Shown in pieces: positions 44,707 to 55,068 of a DNA stretch of 64,000 nt. Both the position numbers and the translations under genes were made by a program. Under the pieces are notes generated by a model. That model did not search any database, had not been told where the DNA came from, and worked only from the letters and a program-made list of their open reading frames with translations. Numbering within the stretch: the first letter of the stretch is position 1; each line of letters begins with the position of its first letter. The DNA comes from Acetobacter cibinongensis (GTDB lineage Bacteria > Pseudomonadota > Alphaproteobacteria > Acetobacterales > Acetobacteraceae), in the NCBI RefSeq assembly GCF_000963925.1, contig NZ_BAMV01000016.1:62001-126000 (forward strand), written 5' to 3'.

Positions 44707-46554
44707 ATGTCCCCACGTCAACGGCGGGTTTCCGGTCCGCCTAAACAACCGGCTTCCGTTACGTTGTCCCGTTTGCTCCCCTACCTTTGGCCGCGTGAAA
44801 ACAGCAGCCTGCGGTGGCGGGTGGTGCTTGTACTGTGCGTCATGGTGGGAGGAGAGTTGGCAACGCTGGCTGTGCCATTGGTTTACAGTCAGGTGGTTGA
44901 CCGGCTTTCCCATCCGCTGAGTCTGGCCTTGGCTCCGGCTGCCATTATCATCGGTTATGGTGCGGTGCGTCTTCTGTCTGCGGGGCTGACCAACCTGCGG
45001 GACGCACTTTTTGCGCCGGTACGGTTCCGGGTGGCGCGTAAGGCGGCCTTCCGCAGTTTCAAGCATATGCATCAGCTCTCTCTGCGCTTTCATCTAGACC
45101 GGAATACAGGTGGTGTAACCCGGGCTATTGAGCGGGGGACGGAGGGCGTTGAAACCCTTTTGCGTATGGGGATGTCACTGTCTCCCACCATATTGCAGGC
45201 GGTTTTGGTCGCTGTTGTCATCTGGCGGCTGTTCGACTGGAAATATGTTGCCCTGATTGCTTTGATGATTGCGGCCTATATTGGTTTTACCATGAAGTTC
45301 ACCTCATGGCGGTTGGGGATCCGCCGTCAGATGAACGAAACCAATACCGAGGCTACCGGCAAAGCGCTGGATAGCCTTTTGAATTATGAGACAGTCAAAT
45401 ATTTCGGCAATGAACGGCATGAGGCCCAGCGGTACGATAACGCCCAGGCCCGGTATGAAACAGCCGCCCGTAAAACCCAGTATTCTCTGGGTGTGCTCAA
45501 CTTCGGGCAGGCAGCCATTATTGCCATAGCACTCACCCTTATCATGCTACTGGCAGGGCGGGATGTTGAACTGGGTCGGATAACCGTGGGCCAGTTTGTC
45601 ATGGTGAATACCTATCTGTTGCAGCTTTACGGACCGCTCAACTTTTTAGGGTCAGTCTACTCCGCCATTCGCACCGCTATGGTTGATTTGGAACATATGT
45701 TCGGTCTGATGGAGGAGGATATTGAGGTGGCAGACCCTGCCAATCCTTTTCCCATAGAAGCGCATCTGCAAGGCCATCAGGCTGCGGAAGTTGCGTTTGA
45801 GGATGTCCGGTTTGGCTACAGCCCGGAGCGCGAAATTCTACATGGTGTGAGCTTTACGGCCAGACCCGGTATGAAGGTGGCTATTGTTGGCTCAACAGGT
45901 GCTGGGAAATCGACCATAAGCAGGCTGCTATTCCGGTTTTACGACACATGGTCCGGTACCGTGCTGGTGGATGGTCATGATGTGCGGAGTTACCGTCAGG
46001 CTGACCTCAGAGCGGCTATAGGCGTGGTGCCGCAGGATACCGTGCTGTTTAACGATACAATAGGCTACAACATCGCCTATGGCCGTCTGGGGGCTACTCC
46101 AGCGGAGGTAGAGCAGGCCGCGCGGTTGGCCCAGATACACGATTTTATTGCCTCCCTGCCTGACGGCTATGACACACAGGTAGGGGAGCGGGGCCTGAAG
46201 CTTTCCGGCGGTGAAAAGCAGCGTGTGGCCATTGCACGCACAATTTTGAAAGACCCACGCGTTCTTGTGCTTGACGAGGCGACAAGTGCGTTGGACACCC
46301 ATACCGAACAGGAGATTCAGGCAGCCCTGAAAACTGTCTCGGCACAGCGCACCACGCTTGTTATCGCGCATCGCCTCTCCACGATTGTGGATGCAGACGA
46401 AATTCTGGTGATGGGGCAGGGGCGTGTGCTGGAGCGGGGCACCCATGAGGCCTTGCTGGCGGATGGTGGTGCTTATGCAGGGATGTGGGCGGCCCAAAGT
46501 GCCGAGACCATCACGCCTGCCCCGGCAGGTGAAAAAGCAGACGTACAGGTTTAG
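44707..46554 (+). CDS. Atm1-type ABC exporter
   Basis: This 615-residue half transporter has an N-terminal six-helix domain and a C-terminal ATPase: Walker A GSTGAGKSTISRLLFRFYD, signature LSGGEKQRVAIARTIL, Walker B VLVLDEATSALDTHTEQEIQ and the switch His in VIAHRLSTI. The loop SLRFHLDRNTGGVTRAIERG and NYETVKYFGNE are characteristic of the Atm1/HMT family, which exports glutathione-based compounds linked to Fe-S assembly and metal tolerance. The frame is open to 44641; ATG 44707 is favoured. It divides by readthrough or a fresh start from the small gene after it. Confidence 0.92.
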   Translation: MSPRQRRVSGPPKQPASVTLSRLLPYLWPRENSSLRWRVVLVLCVMVGGELATLAVPLVYSQVVDRLSHPLSLALAPAAIIIGYGAVRLLSAGLTNLRDALFAPVRFRVARKAAFRSFKHMHQLSLRFHLDRNTGGVTRAIERGTEGVETLLRMGMSLSPTILQAVLVAVVIWRLFDWKYVALIALMIAAYIGFTMKFTSWRLGIRRQMNETNTEATGKALDSLLNYETVKYFGNERHEAQRYDNAQARYETAARKTQYSLGVLNFGQAAIIAIALTLIMLLAGRDVELGRITVGQFVMVNTYLLQLYGPLNFLGSVYSAIRTAMVDLEHMFGLMEEDIEVADPANPFPIEAHLQGHQAAEVAFEDVRFGYSPEREILHGVSFTARPGMKVAIVGSTGAGKSTISRLLFRFYDTWSGTVLVDGHDVRSYRQADLRAAIGVVPQDTVLFNDTIGYNIAYGRLGATPAEVEQAARLAQIHDFIASLPDGYDTQVGERGLKLSGGEKQRVAIARTILKDPRVLVLDEATSALDTHTEQEIQAALKTVSAQRTTLVIAHRLSTIVDADEILVMGQGRVLERGTHEALLADGGAYAGMWAAQSAETITPAPAGEKADVQV

Positions 46555-46628
46555 GCTGGTATTGTAGCGAATCGCGCAGGCATGGGTGCCTTAACCGCCT
46601 GTGTTGAAAAGAAAGAGGACAAGATTTT

Positions 46629-46922
46629 ATGACGGACACAGCAGCTACCCCTTCCGTTGCGGAGCACGCTCAGGACGTACCGGAAGATCTGGCACGGTGC
46701 GCCATGGTGATAGAAAGCGCGGTAGACCATCTGCTTAAGGAAAAGCACCCGCCATTGGCTGTAGCCTCGGCTCTGCTGGGTGGCTCACTGAGTCTTCTGG
46801 CGCGCACAATGGATAAGGAAACCATTTTGCGCATTCTCGACTCAGCAGCCAATAGCGTGCGCTCAGGGGAAGTTCATGCATCCATGACAGCAGAAAACGG
46901 CGCTGAAAACGAGAAAGCCTGA
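46629..46922 (+). CDS. small soluble protein of unknown function
   Basis: This 97-residue, mostly helical protein (DLARCAMVIESAVDHLLKEK, then AVASALLGGSLSLLARTMDK) has AGAGGAC before its ATG, so it is likely expressed. I recognise no family. It lies between the Atm1-type exporter and rpmB in the same direction. Confidence 0.65.
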   Translation: MTDTAATPSVAEHAQDVPEDLARCAMVIESAVDHLLKEKHPPLAVASALLGGSLSLLARTMDKETILRILDSAANSVRSGEVHASMTAENGAENEKA

Positions 46923-46931
46923 GGTCAACCC

Positions 46932-46960
46932 TTGACGGAAGGTGGTTGCTAAGCCATAAG
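46932..46960 (+). promoter_or_regulatory. predicted sigma-70-type promoter for rpmB
   Basis: TTGACG (46932-46937) and CATAAG (46955-46960) are separated by 17 bp, predicting a start near 46967 and a leader of about 68 nt before rpmB. The match is close to consensus for a highly expressed gene. Confidence 0.55.
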
Positions 46961-47034
46961 CCGCGCCAATCCTGAATGTGGTCGCCGGGCGCTCGTCTCG
47001 GCCCTCTGTTTCTAATTTAGACAAGGATGAGACA

Positions 47035-47340
47035 ATGTCCCGTCGCTGCCAAATCACCGGCAAAGGCGTGCTGACCGGCAATAACGTCAGCCATGCCAAC
47101 AACAAGTCCCGCCGTCGTTTCCTGCCTAACCTGCAGGAAGCGTCCCTGATCTCTGAAACGCTGAACGCACCTGTGCGTATGCGCGTCACAGCTCGCGGTC
47201 TGCGTACCATTGAACACAATGGTGGTCTGGATTCCTTCCTGACCAGCACGCCTAACCGCAAGCTGCCTGAAGAAGCCCAGGTCATTAAGCGCCGCGTTCT
47301 GCGCGCTCAGGCCAAAAAGCAGGCAGCTGCTGGCGCCTGA
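47035..47340 (+). CDS. rpmB: 50S ribosomal protein L28
   Basis: This 101-residue basic protein starts [20 protein letters not shown] and contains [13 protein letters not shown], diagnostic of L28. An AAGGA site precedes the ATG at 47035; the frame is open to 46978 without one. A hairpin about 75 bp downstream probably ends the transcript before fusA. Confidence 0.97.
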   Translation: MSRRCQITGKGVLTGNNVSHANNKSRRRFLPNLQEASLISETLNAPVRMRVTARGLRTIEHNGGLDSFLTSTPNRKLPEEAQVIKRRVLRAQAKKQAAAGA

Positions 47341-47414
47341 TTCAGGGGTTCTGCCTTAATACCGCCAGTTCCGGACCTGCTATTATCTAGCTGGCCCGGT
47401 TTCTGCGGTTCTGG

Positions 47415-47435
47415 TGCCCAACAAGGTGTTGGGCA
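47415..47435 (+). terminator. hairpin between rpmB and fusA
   Basis: TGCCCAAC (47415-47422) pairs perfectly with GTTGGGCA (47428-47435) around a 5-nt loop. The tail TCTTTA is a weak T run, so it may be an inefficient terminator of rpmB or a fusA leader structure. Confidence 0.45.
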
Positions 47436-47561
47436 TCTTTACGTCTATCGGCCGGTTTCCGGCAGCCGGGCTACCTGACACACTCAGGTGCCAGCACGGT
47501 GTTGGCGGCCACAGGCGCGAAGGTTGTTCCATCGCGCCTGACCTGTTTTCTGGAGGTTTTC

Positions 47562-49649
47562 GTGTCCGCCAAATCCGAACTCTCAAAGATCCGTAATATC
47601 GGGATCACCGCGCATATCGACGCGGGCAAGACAACCACGACTGAGCGTATTCTGTACTACACCGGTGTGTCTCACAAAATTGGTGAAGTGCACGAAGGTA
47701 ACACCACCACTGACTACATGGCGCAGGAACGTGAACGCGGTATCACGATTACCTCCGCTGCCGTGACCTGTGAGTGGAACGACCACCGCATCAACATCAT
47801 CGACACCCCCGGACATATTGACTTCAACATTGAAGTTAACCGCTCCCTGCGCGTGCTCGATGGCGCGGTGTTCATCATTGAAGGTGTTGCTGGTGTTCAG
47901 CCGCAGTCTGAAACCAACTGGCGTCTGGCTGACCGCTACAAGGTTCCACGCATCATCTTCATCAACAAGCTGGACCGTACCGGCGCAGACTTCTACCGTG
48001 CATTCGACACGCTGAAAGAAAAGCTGGATATCGTTGCTATCCCGCTGCAGTTGCCGATTGGCGCAGAAGACCAGTTCCTCGGTGTGGTCGATCTCGTTGA
48101 GATGAAGGCCATCGTCTGGGAAGGTGGTGAACTGGGTGCAAAATTCCACGACGAAGAAATTCCGGCAGACCTGAAAGAAAAAGCTGCTGAAGCACGCCAG
48201 AACCTGATCGACACGGCTCTGTCCGTTGATGAAAAGGCAATGGAAGAATACTTCGAGAACGGTGACGTCTCCAAAGAAACACTGAAGCGCTGCATCAAAA
48301 AAGGTGCACTCACCGGTGAATTCCGTCCGGTTCTGTGTGGTACGGCGTTCAAGAACAAGGGCGTTCAGCCTCTGCTTGATGCCATTATTGACTACCTGCC
48401 AGCTCCTGATGATGTTGAAGGCATTCGTTGCGCTCCTCCGGAAGGTCAGGAAGACGACGAAACAGCACAGCCCATCATTCCGGTTGACCCGAATGGCAAG
48501 TTTGCTGGTCTGGCATTCAAAATCATCAACGACAAATACGGTACGCTTACCTTTGTGCGTGTCTACCGTGGCGTTCTGAAAACGGGTGATACCGTTCTCA
48601 ACACCACAAAAGGCCACAAGGAACGTATTGGCCGTATCTACCAGATGCATGCTGACAAGCGTGAAGAACTGAGCGAAGTTCATGCTGGTGATATTGCTGC
48701 ATTCGTTGGCCTGAAAGACAGCCAGACGGGTGATACGCTGGCTGATGCATCCGATCCGGTTGTTCTGGAACGTATGACCTTCCCGGTTCCGGTTATCGAC
48801 ATTTCTGTTGAACCGAAAACCAAAGACGCTGTGGAAAAAATGACACTGGCTCTGCAGAAGCTCGCTTCTGAAGATCCTTCCCTGCAGCTGAAAACCGACC
48901 AGGAAACAGGTCAGACCATTCTGTCCGGCATGGGCGAACTGCACCTCGACATCATCATCGACCGTCTGCGTCGTGAATATGGCGTGGATGCAAATGTTGG
49001 TGCTCCGCAGGTTGCTTACCGTGAAACCATCACGAAGCCACACACGGAAATCTACACCCACAAAAAGCAGTCTGGTGGTTCTGGTCAGTACGCTGAAGTC
49101 AAGATCTGCTTTGAACCGCTTGAGCGGAACGAAGACATCCAGTTCGAAAACAAGATTGTTGGTGGTACCGTGCCGAAGGAATATATTCCTGCGGTTGAAA
49201 AAGGTATTCGCGTTCAGTCTTCTACCGGTGTTCTGGCAGGCTTCCAGACCGTGGACTTCAAGTTCACACTGCTCGACGGTAAGTACCATGACGTTGACTC
49301 GTCCGCTCTGGCGTTCGAAATCGCGGCAAAGGCTTGCTTCCGTGAAGGTATGAAGCAGGCTGGTCCTGTTATTCTGGAACCGATCATGGACGTGGAAGTT
49401 ACCACCCCGAACGATCACGTTGGTGACGTTGTGGGTGACCTTAACCGCCGCCGTGGTATGATCCAGAGCCAGGAAACATCCGGTTCTACAGTTATGGTTC
49501 GCGCTCATGTTCCGCTGAAAGAAATGTTTGGTTACATTTCTCATCTGCGTTCCATGACGAAGGGTCGTGCATCCTTCACCATGCAGTTCCACCACTACGA
49601 TCCGGTGCCACGCAACGTGGCTGAAGAAATTGTGTCTCAGTCTAAATAA
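47562..49649 (+). CDS. fusA: elongation factor G
   Basis: This 695-residue translational GTPase moves tRNA and mRNA through the ribosome. G1 is [19 protein letters not shown], switch II is [12 protein letters not shown] with the catalytic His, and G4 is [10 protein letters not shown]. Domains II-V are present to the C-terminal [22 protein letters not shown] at 47562 preceded by TGGAGG is the clear start. Codon use is strongly biased (CTG, GAA, CGT, AAC), as for a highly expressed gene. It stands alone, without rpsL, rpsG or tuf, so it is either a relocated main copy or a second EF-G. Confidence 0.93.
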   Translation: MSAKSELSKIRNIGITAHIDAGKTTTTERILYYTGVSHKIGEVHEGNTTTDYMAQERERGITITSAAVTCEWNDHRINIIDTPGHIDFNIEVNRSLRVLDGAVFIIEGVAGVQPQSETNWRLADRYKVPRIIFINKLDRTGADFYRAFDTLKEKLDIVAIPLQLPIGAEDQFLGVVDLVEMKAIVWEGGELGAKFHDEEIPADLKEKAAEARQNLIDTALSVDEKAMEEYFENGDVSKETLKRCIKKGALTGEFRPVLCGTAFKNKGVQPLLDAIIDYLPAPDDVEGIRCAPPEGQEDDETAQPIIPVDPNGKFAGLAFKIINDKYGTLTFVRVYRGVLKTGDTVLNTTKGHKERIGRIYQMHADKREELSEVHAGDIAAFVGLKDSQTGDTLADASDPVVLERMTFPVPVIDISVEPKTKDAVEKMTLALQKLASEDPSLQLKTDQETGQTILSGMGELHLDIIIDRLRREYGVDANVGAPQVAYRETITKPHTEIYTHKKQSGGSGQYAEVKICFEPLERNEDIQFENKIVGGTVPKEYIPAVEKGIRVQSSTGVLAGFQTVDFKFTLLDGKYHDVDSSALAFEIAAKACFREGMKQAGPVILEPIMDVEVTTPNDHVGDVVGDLNRRRGMIQSQETSGSTVMVRAHVPLKEMFGYISHLRSMTKGRASFTMQFHHYDPVPRNVAEEIVSQSK

Positions 49650-49671
49650 TTTCTTCCCAGTTCGCTGGACC

Positions 49672-49707
49672 AAAAAGAAGCCGCTCCATTTTGGGGCGGC
49701 TTTTTTT
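49672..49707. terminator. bidirectional intrinsic terminator after fusA
   Basis: AGCCGCTCC pairs with GGGGCGGCT (one G-T pair) around a short AT loop, followed by seven T on the plus strand. The CTTCTTTTT tail on the minus strand would let it end the AsmA transcript too. Confidence 0.82.
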
Positions 49708-49777
49708 ATGCTTGCATAAGAGGGTAGTGACCCTCAGTGCTCAGGCTTGAAGCTGCTTTTTACAGCAGCCTCATAAC

Positions 49778-51925
49778 TCAGTTTTTCTTTTTCAGCTTTG
49801 CATTCCATGCGGCCCGGATTTCCGCAGGAGTCATTTGTTTTTGCGAGGCTTTTCCTTTCTGCGTGGTGGCATTTGACCGGGATTTTGATTTTGCAGGAGT
49901 AGCCTGCGGCACCACGCTGCCCTTTGTGCCACGCGCATGGGACAAGCTGCCGGGCGCTATCCCCGCAGCCGGGTGAGCATTCACTTCCTGCACAGCGCGG
50001 CTGCATATGGATTTGTCACCTACGCCAAACTGGATGGTAGGCAGAAGGGCCAGTGGTGGGAAAACAAAACCCAGCCCTGTAGCAGCCGCTGCACGGCCCA
50101 GAATTTCAGCTCCTGGCAACACGGTGGGAGACTTGATGTGCCCCGTAATATGAAAAGCACCGGGGAGGGACGCAATGGTTACGCCCTGAGACCGCGTGGT
50201 GAGCGCGTAGTTCAGCGTGTTATCCCGGAAATTAATGCTGCCACTGCCAAGAGTTCTGGCCTCGCCTGTTTCGAGCAGAAGCGTGTTGGTCGACACAATG
50301 CCATTGCGTAATGGCATGTCGGCAATAAAGCATTTTATGTCCGTATGAGACGGCAGGCCAAGAGCGCTCAGCACGGCATTGCCAAGCTGCAGGCCAAGTA
50401 CGTTTGGCAGGATAGCGGTAATATCCCCACCCTGATCCAGCACCAGCGTCAAGCCACCGTTGCCTGCTGCCATCAGGCTGGCCACGGAGTTACCCTTTGC
50501 CTTCAGGGTCATGTGCCCACCAATAATCCCTTTGGCTTTTGAATCGGTTGTCGCCTGCATGATGCGTGACAGATCGATGCGGGAAAAATCGACCTGTGCG
50601 GTGGTATCAAACACTTTGCCATCCGGCTTCAGCGTTGCAGAGCTGGCGAGCGTACCGCTGCCTACCGCAAAATTCAGTCGTTTGAGGTCAATGGCCCCAT
50701 CAGTCACAAAAAACTCTGTGTCGATGTTATCAAGCGGCAGTTGCTTATTTTGAATATGCGCACCGTGGTAGGTTACATGCGCATTAACAGCATTGAGCTT
50801 GGGAATGTTGATGGGCGTGTCCGGCAGAACGGTATTGCTCTTTGTGTCTGCTTTCTTCTGCCCATCGGTTTTGTTGGGTTTCGCGCCAATAAAACCACCC
50901 AGGTCCACAAGGTCTACATGCTTTGACGCCAGATTAGCTTCAATTAACGGCGGTTTTTTATGAGGGTCTACAGCAATGGTGCCACCAATATCGCTCTGCC
51001 CCATTTTGCCTTCAAAATTTTTGAACAAAATGTGGGTAGGCGTGTAGTCCAGATTACCCGTCACGCTGTAGGCAGGGGTCTGAGGAATAGGCACACCAGT
51101 CAGCGGGTAAAGCAGGGACATATCAGGCCCGGCAAAATGCAGCTTAAGCTGCGCGCCTCCCAAAACCAGCGGATGGACTATGCTGCCTTGTAAGGTTGCT
51201 GTTGTGGGGCCGTTTTGTATGCGTAGGTCAACAGGGTAGGGCGCTTTGTCCGCAACAAAGGACAGAATGGCCCCCCCGATAAAGCGTGCCGTAATGGGCT
51301 GCTGTGCATAGCGGCCCTTGGCATCAACCCGAATAGTGCCGCGACTGTCCCCTTCTGGTGGGGTGGTGTTAACCGCCATGGTCATGTCGGCTCGCATGGG
51401 GGCATGCAGAACATGGAGCGCTCCAGAGGTAATGCGCAGTTCACCAATATCCGGAAGAGAAATGGAAGTTGCATCGGATTGTTTGTTATCGCCGGGAGCG
51501 GGTTTTCCATCTTCGGTGAAGGTGTAGTTATTCACACCATCTTTGCGGGCGAGAATGTCGAGTTTGGGTTCGTCCAGCGCGATAAGCGGAATATGCACCG
51601 CGCGGTGCCAGAGATAGGACCAGATATCAAAAGATGCGGTAACGCTTTTAGCTTCGGCAAACAGGCTTTTTTCCTGAGCAAAAGTCTTGGGCTGCTCAAC
51701 TTTCAGGCCGTCTACGCTAACGGTGATAACCCGGCCCAGCCCAACATGCAGATGCTCAATGCTGGTTTTACGGTGCAAGGCCGCAGTAGCCCGAGAGTTG
51801 ACCATTGGAACAAACCAGTCCCACGACCAGAAAACAATCAGCAGCACAATGGCAAGCCCAAAGCACGCCAACCCCGTTAGAACAGGATGTCTTCTGGCAA
51901 CGGATACAGAGGGTGTCTGGGTCAT
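49778..51925 (-). CDS. AsmA family protein
   Basis: This 715-residue protein has a single N-terminal membrane helix (VLTGLACFGLAIVLLIVFWS) and a long beta-rich periplasmic region typical of AsmA/YhdP-like proteins, which resemble bridge-like lipid carriers. The AsmA C-terminal domain is recognisable around GGLTLVLDQGGDITAILPNV, IKCFIADMPLRNGIVSTNTL and GSGSINFRDNTLNYALTTR. A Lys/Ala/Gln-rich basic tail follows. GGGGGG precedes the ATG. A role in lipid balance between membranes is inferred from the family. Confidence 0.85.
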   Translation of the reverse strand: MTQTPSVSVARRHPVLTGLACFGLAIVLLIVFWSWDWFVPMVNSRATAALHRKTSIEHLHVGLGRVITVSVDGLKVEQPKTFAQEKSLFAEAKSVTASFDIWSYLWHRAVHIPLIALDEPKLDILARKDGVNNYTFTEDGKPAPGDNKQSDATSISLPDIGELRITSGALHVLHAPMRADMTMAVNTTPPEGDSRGTIRVDAKGRYAQQPITARFIGGAILSFVADKAPYPVDLRIQNGPTTATLQGSIVHPLVLGGAQLKLHFAGPDMSLLYPLTGVPIPQTPAYSVTGNLDYTPTHILFKNFEGKMGQSDIGGTIAVDPHKKPPLIEANLASKHVDLVDLGGFIGAKPNKTDGQKKADTKSNTVLPDTPINIPKLNAVNAHVTYHGAHIQNKQLPLDNIDTEFFVTDGAIDLKRLNFAVGSGTLASSATLKPDGKVFDTTAQVDFSRIDLSRIMQATTDSKAKGIIGGHMTLKAKGNSVASLMAAGNGGLTLVLDQGGDITAILPNVLGLQLGNAVLSALGLPSHTDIKCFIADMPLRNGIVSTNTLLLETGEARTLGSGSINFRDNTLNYALTTRSQGVTIASLPGAFHITGHIKSPTVLPGAEILGRAAAATGLGFVFPPLALLPTIQFGVGDKSICSRAVQEVNAHPAAGIAPGSLSHARGTKGSVVPQATPAKSKSRSNATTQKGKASQKQMTPAEIRAAWNAKLKKKN

Positions 51926-52143
51926 GAAAGCCCCCCACCGAGAGTGAACACAGGTTCTGGGGGGCTGGAGTTGTAAGTTCTTTTGTTCATAGCCTGACCG
52001 TATTTGATAAAAGGATTCAGGCTATAAAAACGTGTGACAGTAAAAATTGGTTCCGGAGAGGAGAGGCGCTGAGTCAAAAGGTTAGGTGTGATGGCACTTC
52101 ACACCATGCTGGATGAGCCACGCGATATCCTTTTGATTTCCCT

Positions 52144-54933
52144 TTATCCAAAAGCACCAATTTCATGCATAATCGCCACGCTGATCTCGTGCATCAGGTC
52201 GTAGCAGTGTTTCATGGGAATAAAGATCTGCTGACGTTCCCGCCCATAAAGGTTCTCGTCACGCAGGCCTGCCGGTTCATGAAAATCCAGTGTTGATACG
52301 GCTGTTCCGGCAGAAAAAATATGGTCCAGTTCTTCCAGTACGCCCGGAATATCAAGGCATAGGATCTGTTGCATCATGGCTTCGCGGTTAAAGCCTCCGC
52401 GCGGCATAAAGAACGGAATGTCACAGGCCAGAAGCCAGATACGTTCAATCAGCGCGATGCGTATGGCGTGGAGCGCACGCAGGCGCTCAGAGCCGTGGGG
52501 TGCGTCTTCCCACGCTTCACGCAGTGCCAGATGGTCTGCCTGTACCCGGCGGAACAGGGCGTGGAGGTCGGATGAGAAGTCGAGTTTCTCCAAGTCTCGC
52601 ATCAGGGACAGGAAAGCGGCTCTGCGCTGGCGCTGAGGGTCCCGTGTTGCGCGGTCCAGCCAGAAGCCGGGGTCCAGCAGATGGATGACGGATTTTAGAA
52701 CCCGGTCATCCGAGCAGGCGAGGGCATGGCGGGCAAAGTCCAGCGCACAATGAAAACGTGGGCTGGACGTGTTGAAGGTTTCAAATGTCTCGGGGTGGCG
52801 CAGTACGGCGGTACCCAGCCCCTGCAACGTGTTGGCGCACCAGCCTAACTGCTGAAGGATGGCATTGTTGGGAATGGCCCGGAGCTGGCTTGGGTGGCTG
52901 ATACGGGTGCGATTAGCCGATTCCGCGCTTTGCCGTGCAGGCGGCCGTGAGCCTGTACGGTCAATCAGGGCGGGGCCAAAGGCCCCCAGCAGTGCGGCGT
53001 AACCGGGGTCTTCCACCAGCCGGGTCATACCCTCCGCAATGCTGGAGAAGAAGTCTGCGGAGAAGTCAGGTTGATCATAAACGGGGTCAGATTCGGCCTG
53101 AAGGGGTGTGAACAGGTAGTCAGCAATTGTTGCTATTGTGGCCCCGGCAAGTAGCGGCGTGCCGAAGAGCAGATAGCCGTCCCCGCCCTGAAAAGCGGTT
53201 TCTTCCCGGCAAACAATGCCAGACGATGCAAATTTGGACCGGGCATGATGCGGTGACAGATAGTTGAAGCGGTCAGCGAGCCGGAAAGGGTGTGCGCCCC
53301 GTCCAATACTCTCGCCATGGGTATCAAAGAAAATCACGGTAACGTCTGTCAGTCCCCACCGGGCCAACAGGTCATGAATTTTAAGGCGCAGACGTTCAAT
53401 CAGGTTTGTTGCAGCCAACTGGCCCACATAACGCCCGGAATCGGAGTAGCCAAACTGGAAGCAGATGCGCCCCGTGCGCTGCACATAAGCCCGCCAGGCA
53501 GGGGAGCGGAGTGCTTCTTCTACAATCCGGTCACCGTTGGTCAGCGCTTCTTCCGTTTCAAAAAGGGGGGAAATTTCCAGTTTGTCGGCAACACCAAAAT
53601 ATGTGGCGGCCCATAAGGCGGCCAGCAAGGTGTAGCCGCTTTCTGTTTCGGCAATCAGGAAGCGGACAGGCGTGTCTGAATCAATATGTTTGAGAATCTG
53701 GGCCACGGTCATCATCAGACGCCCGGCGGTAGAGGGGTCCCCCATCAGGGACCCGAAATCGACCGGCACGGGCTGCACCTGTTCCAGAGCCTCGTTAATG
53801 CGGGCCAACAGGGTACGACGATGAGCCGGGTTGCCCGGCATATCCAGAATATCCAGTTTCTGCCGGACAAAGTTATGCACCTGCGCGGCGTTAAGACGGA
53901 CATGGGTATGCGCCAAGGCTAAGCCATGTGCTAGAAAACCGGCACGGGCTACGGCAAGCTGTTCCTGTTGGTCTGTCGGCGCGTTTTTAATGGCGTCCAG
54001 CAGGTCTTCATCCAGCTCTCGTGCGGAGGTCAGGGCCTGCGCATGGTGATTCACCATAACATCAGCAAAGGCCGCTACAGTGTGCGGGTCAGGTTGTGTG
54101 GGGGTGTTGGCTAATTGCTGTTCAACACAGCTTATGGCTTTGGTAAGGCGCGTTGATAAATGCGGTATGGCGTCACGGTAGTCCGCCAGTTGCTCTTGTA
54201 GGCGCTCAAGTTGCAGCAGCTTCATGCGGAGCCGTAGGCGTAGCGTATCCCACCAGCCAATGTCCGTTCGTCCGTCCGTATCGTACCCCACCCAACTAGT
54301 CGCAATAACAGGGTGCGGAGCAAGGTGCTGCCAGCTGTCAGGCCATGTTTTCCGGGCTGTGTGAATAAGCGTGGCGTTCAGGCTGTCCATGGCATCACGG
54401 GCGCGGGTGATGGCTTGTGTTGCCAGGGTAAATTCTTCGTTCAGAGTCGGGGGAGCGGCCCGGCGGTGCGTTTCAAAAAAAGGCGCGGTATCAGGCAAAA
54501 CCGGATGGGAGGCACAGTCTGCCAGTGCGGCATACACGGTATTGTTCAACGCAAAAGTAGGGTGTGCGGTAAACACCGCCGCAAACCGTGTGGGAGCTAC
54601 AGCCTGCATGAAGGCTTCAGGAGTCTGTTCTGGCAAAGCCTTGAAAAGCTGGTTCACACTTTCCTGTAGCCTGCGCTGTGTGTCGTGCGTATTTGCCCCG
54701 CCCACATAGCGGTGCAGGCGGCCCGCACGGCGCAAGAAGGCGCTGTCTCTCACAGCCTGAATTTGCAGGGACACATCCTCTACCGACAGCGCTCCATCGG
54801 CCAGGGCGCTGGCAATAACCTGTGCGGCGGCTGTAACCGGGTTGGAGGTATCGGTCGCACGCGGGCCATAAGGCGCTGTGAGCAGCGGCGTTAGGAAAGA
54901 CTGGAACTCTTCAGGAAAAGAGGAAAGGTCCAT
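52144..54933 (-). CDS. ppc: divergent phosphoenolpyruvate carboxylase family protein
   Basis: This 929-residue protein aligns over its length with PEP carboxylase but is altered at the active site. TAHPTF keeps the catalytic His124 where TAHPTE is usual. The GGDRDGNP region reads GYDTDGRTDI. YSDSxKDAG reads YSDSGRYVG, with Arg501 for the Lys. The HGRGGxxGRGG loop reads THGESIGRGA (residues 538-547), which keeps the second Arg but loses the first His and Arg. Canonical SPLFET and LRAIP are still present. An ATG at 54933 is preferred over a TTG at 54951. It may be an active variant, a regulator-insensitive branch, or have another role. Confidence 0.75.
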   Translation of the reverse strand: MDLSSFPEEFQSFLTPLLTAPYGPRATDTSNPVTAAAQVIASALADGALSVEDVSLQIQAVRDSAFLRRAGRLHRYVGGANTHDTQRRLQESVNQLFKALPEQTPEAFMQAVAPTRFAAVFTAHPTFALNNTVYAALADCASHPVLPDTAPFFETHRRAAPPTLNEEFTLATQAITRARDAMDSLNATLIHTARKTWPDSWQHLAPHPVIATSWVGYDTDGRTDIGWWDTLRLRLRMKLLQLERLQEQLADYRDAIPHLSTRLTKAISCVEQQLANTPTQPDPHTVAAFADVMVNHHAQALTSARELDEDLLDAIKNAPTDQQEQLAVARAGFLAHGLALAHTHVRLNAAQVHNFVRQKLDILDMPGNPAHRRTLLARINEALEQVQPVPVDFGSLMGDPSTAGRLMMTVAQILKHIDSDTPVRFLIAETESGYTLLAALWAATYFGVADKLEISPLFETEEALTNGDRIVEEALRSPAWRAYVQRTGRICFQFGYSDSGRYVGQLAATNLIERLRLKIHDLLARWGLTDVTVIFFDTHGESIGRGAHPFRLADRFNYLSPHHARSKFASSGIVCREETAFQGGDGYLLFGTPLLAGATIATIADYLFTPLQAESDPVYDQPDFSADFFSSIAEGMTRLVEDPGYAALLGAFGPALIDRTGSRPPARQSAESANRTRISHPSQLRAIPNNAILQQLGWCANTLQGLGTAVLRHPETFETFNTSSPRFHCALDFARHALACSDDRVLKSVIHLLDPGFWLDRATRDPQRQRRAAFLSLMRDLEKLDFSSDLHALFRRVQADHLALREAWEDAPHGSERLRALHAIRIALIERIWLLACDIPFFMPRGGFNREAMMQQILCLDIPGVLEELDHIFSAGTAVSTLDFHEPAGLRDENLYGRERQQIFIPMKHCYDLMHEISVAIMHEIGAFG

Positions 54934-55068
54934 GATGTGTCGTACCCGCAAGTTGTCATTTTTATTGTTAGGCCAGTGCCGGGGGAAACAGTTTCATGTC
55001 TTGGCGCGGGCGGCAACAACCTTCACGCACTCTTGGGGAGAGCGCTGTGGGGTGCTATCTAGTGAACC

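Noticed and set aside
47583-49673. A 696-codon open frame on the minus strand covering all of fusA.
   Set aside because: It is the exact shadow of a highly biased gene; the translation is rich in Phe, Val, Asn and Thr in no recognisable order and has no ribosome site. Codon bias of fusA explains its length.
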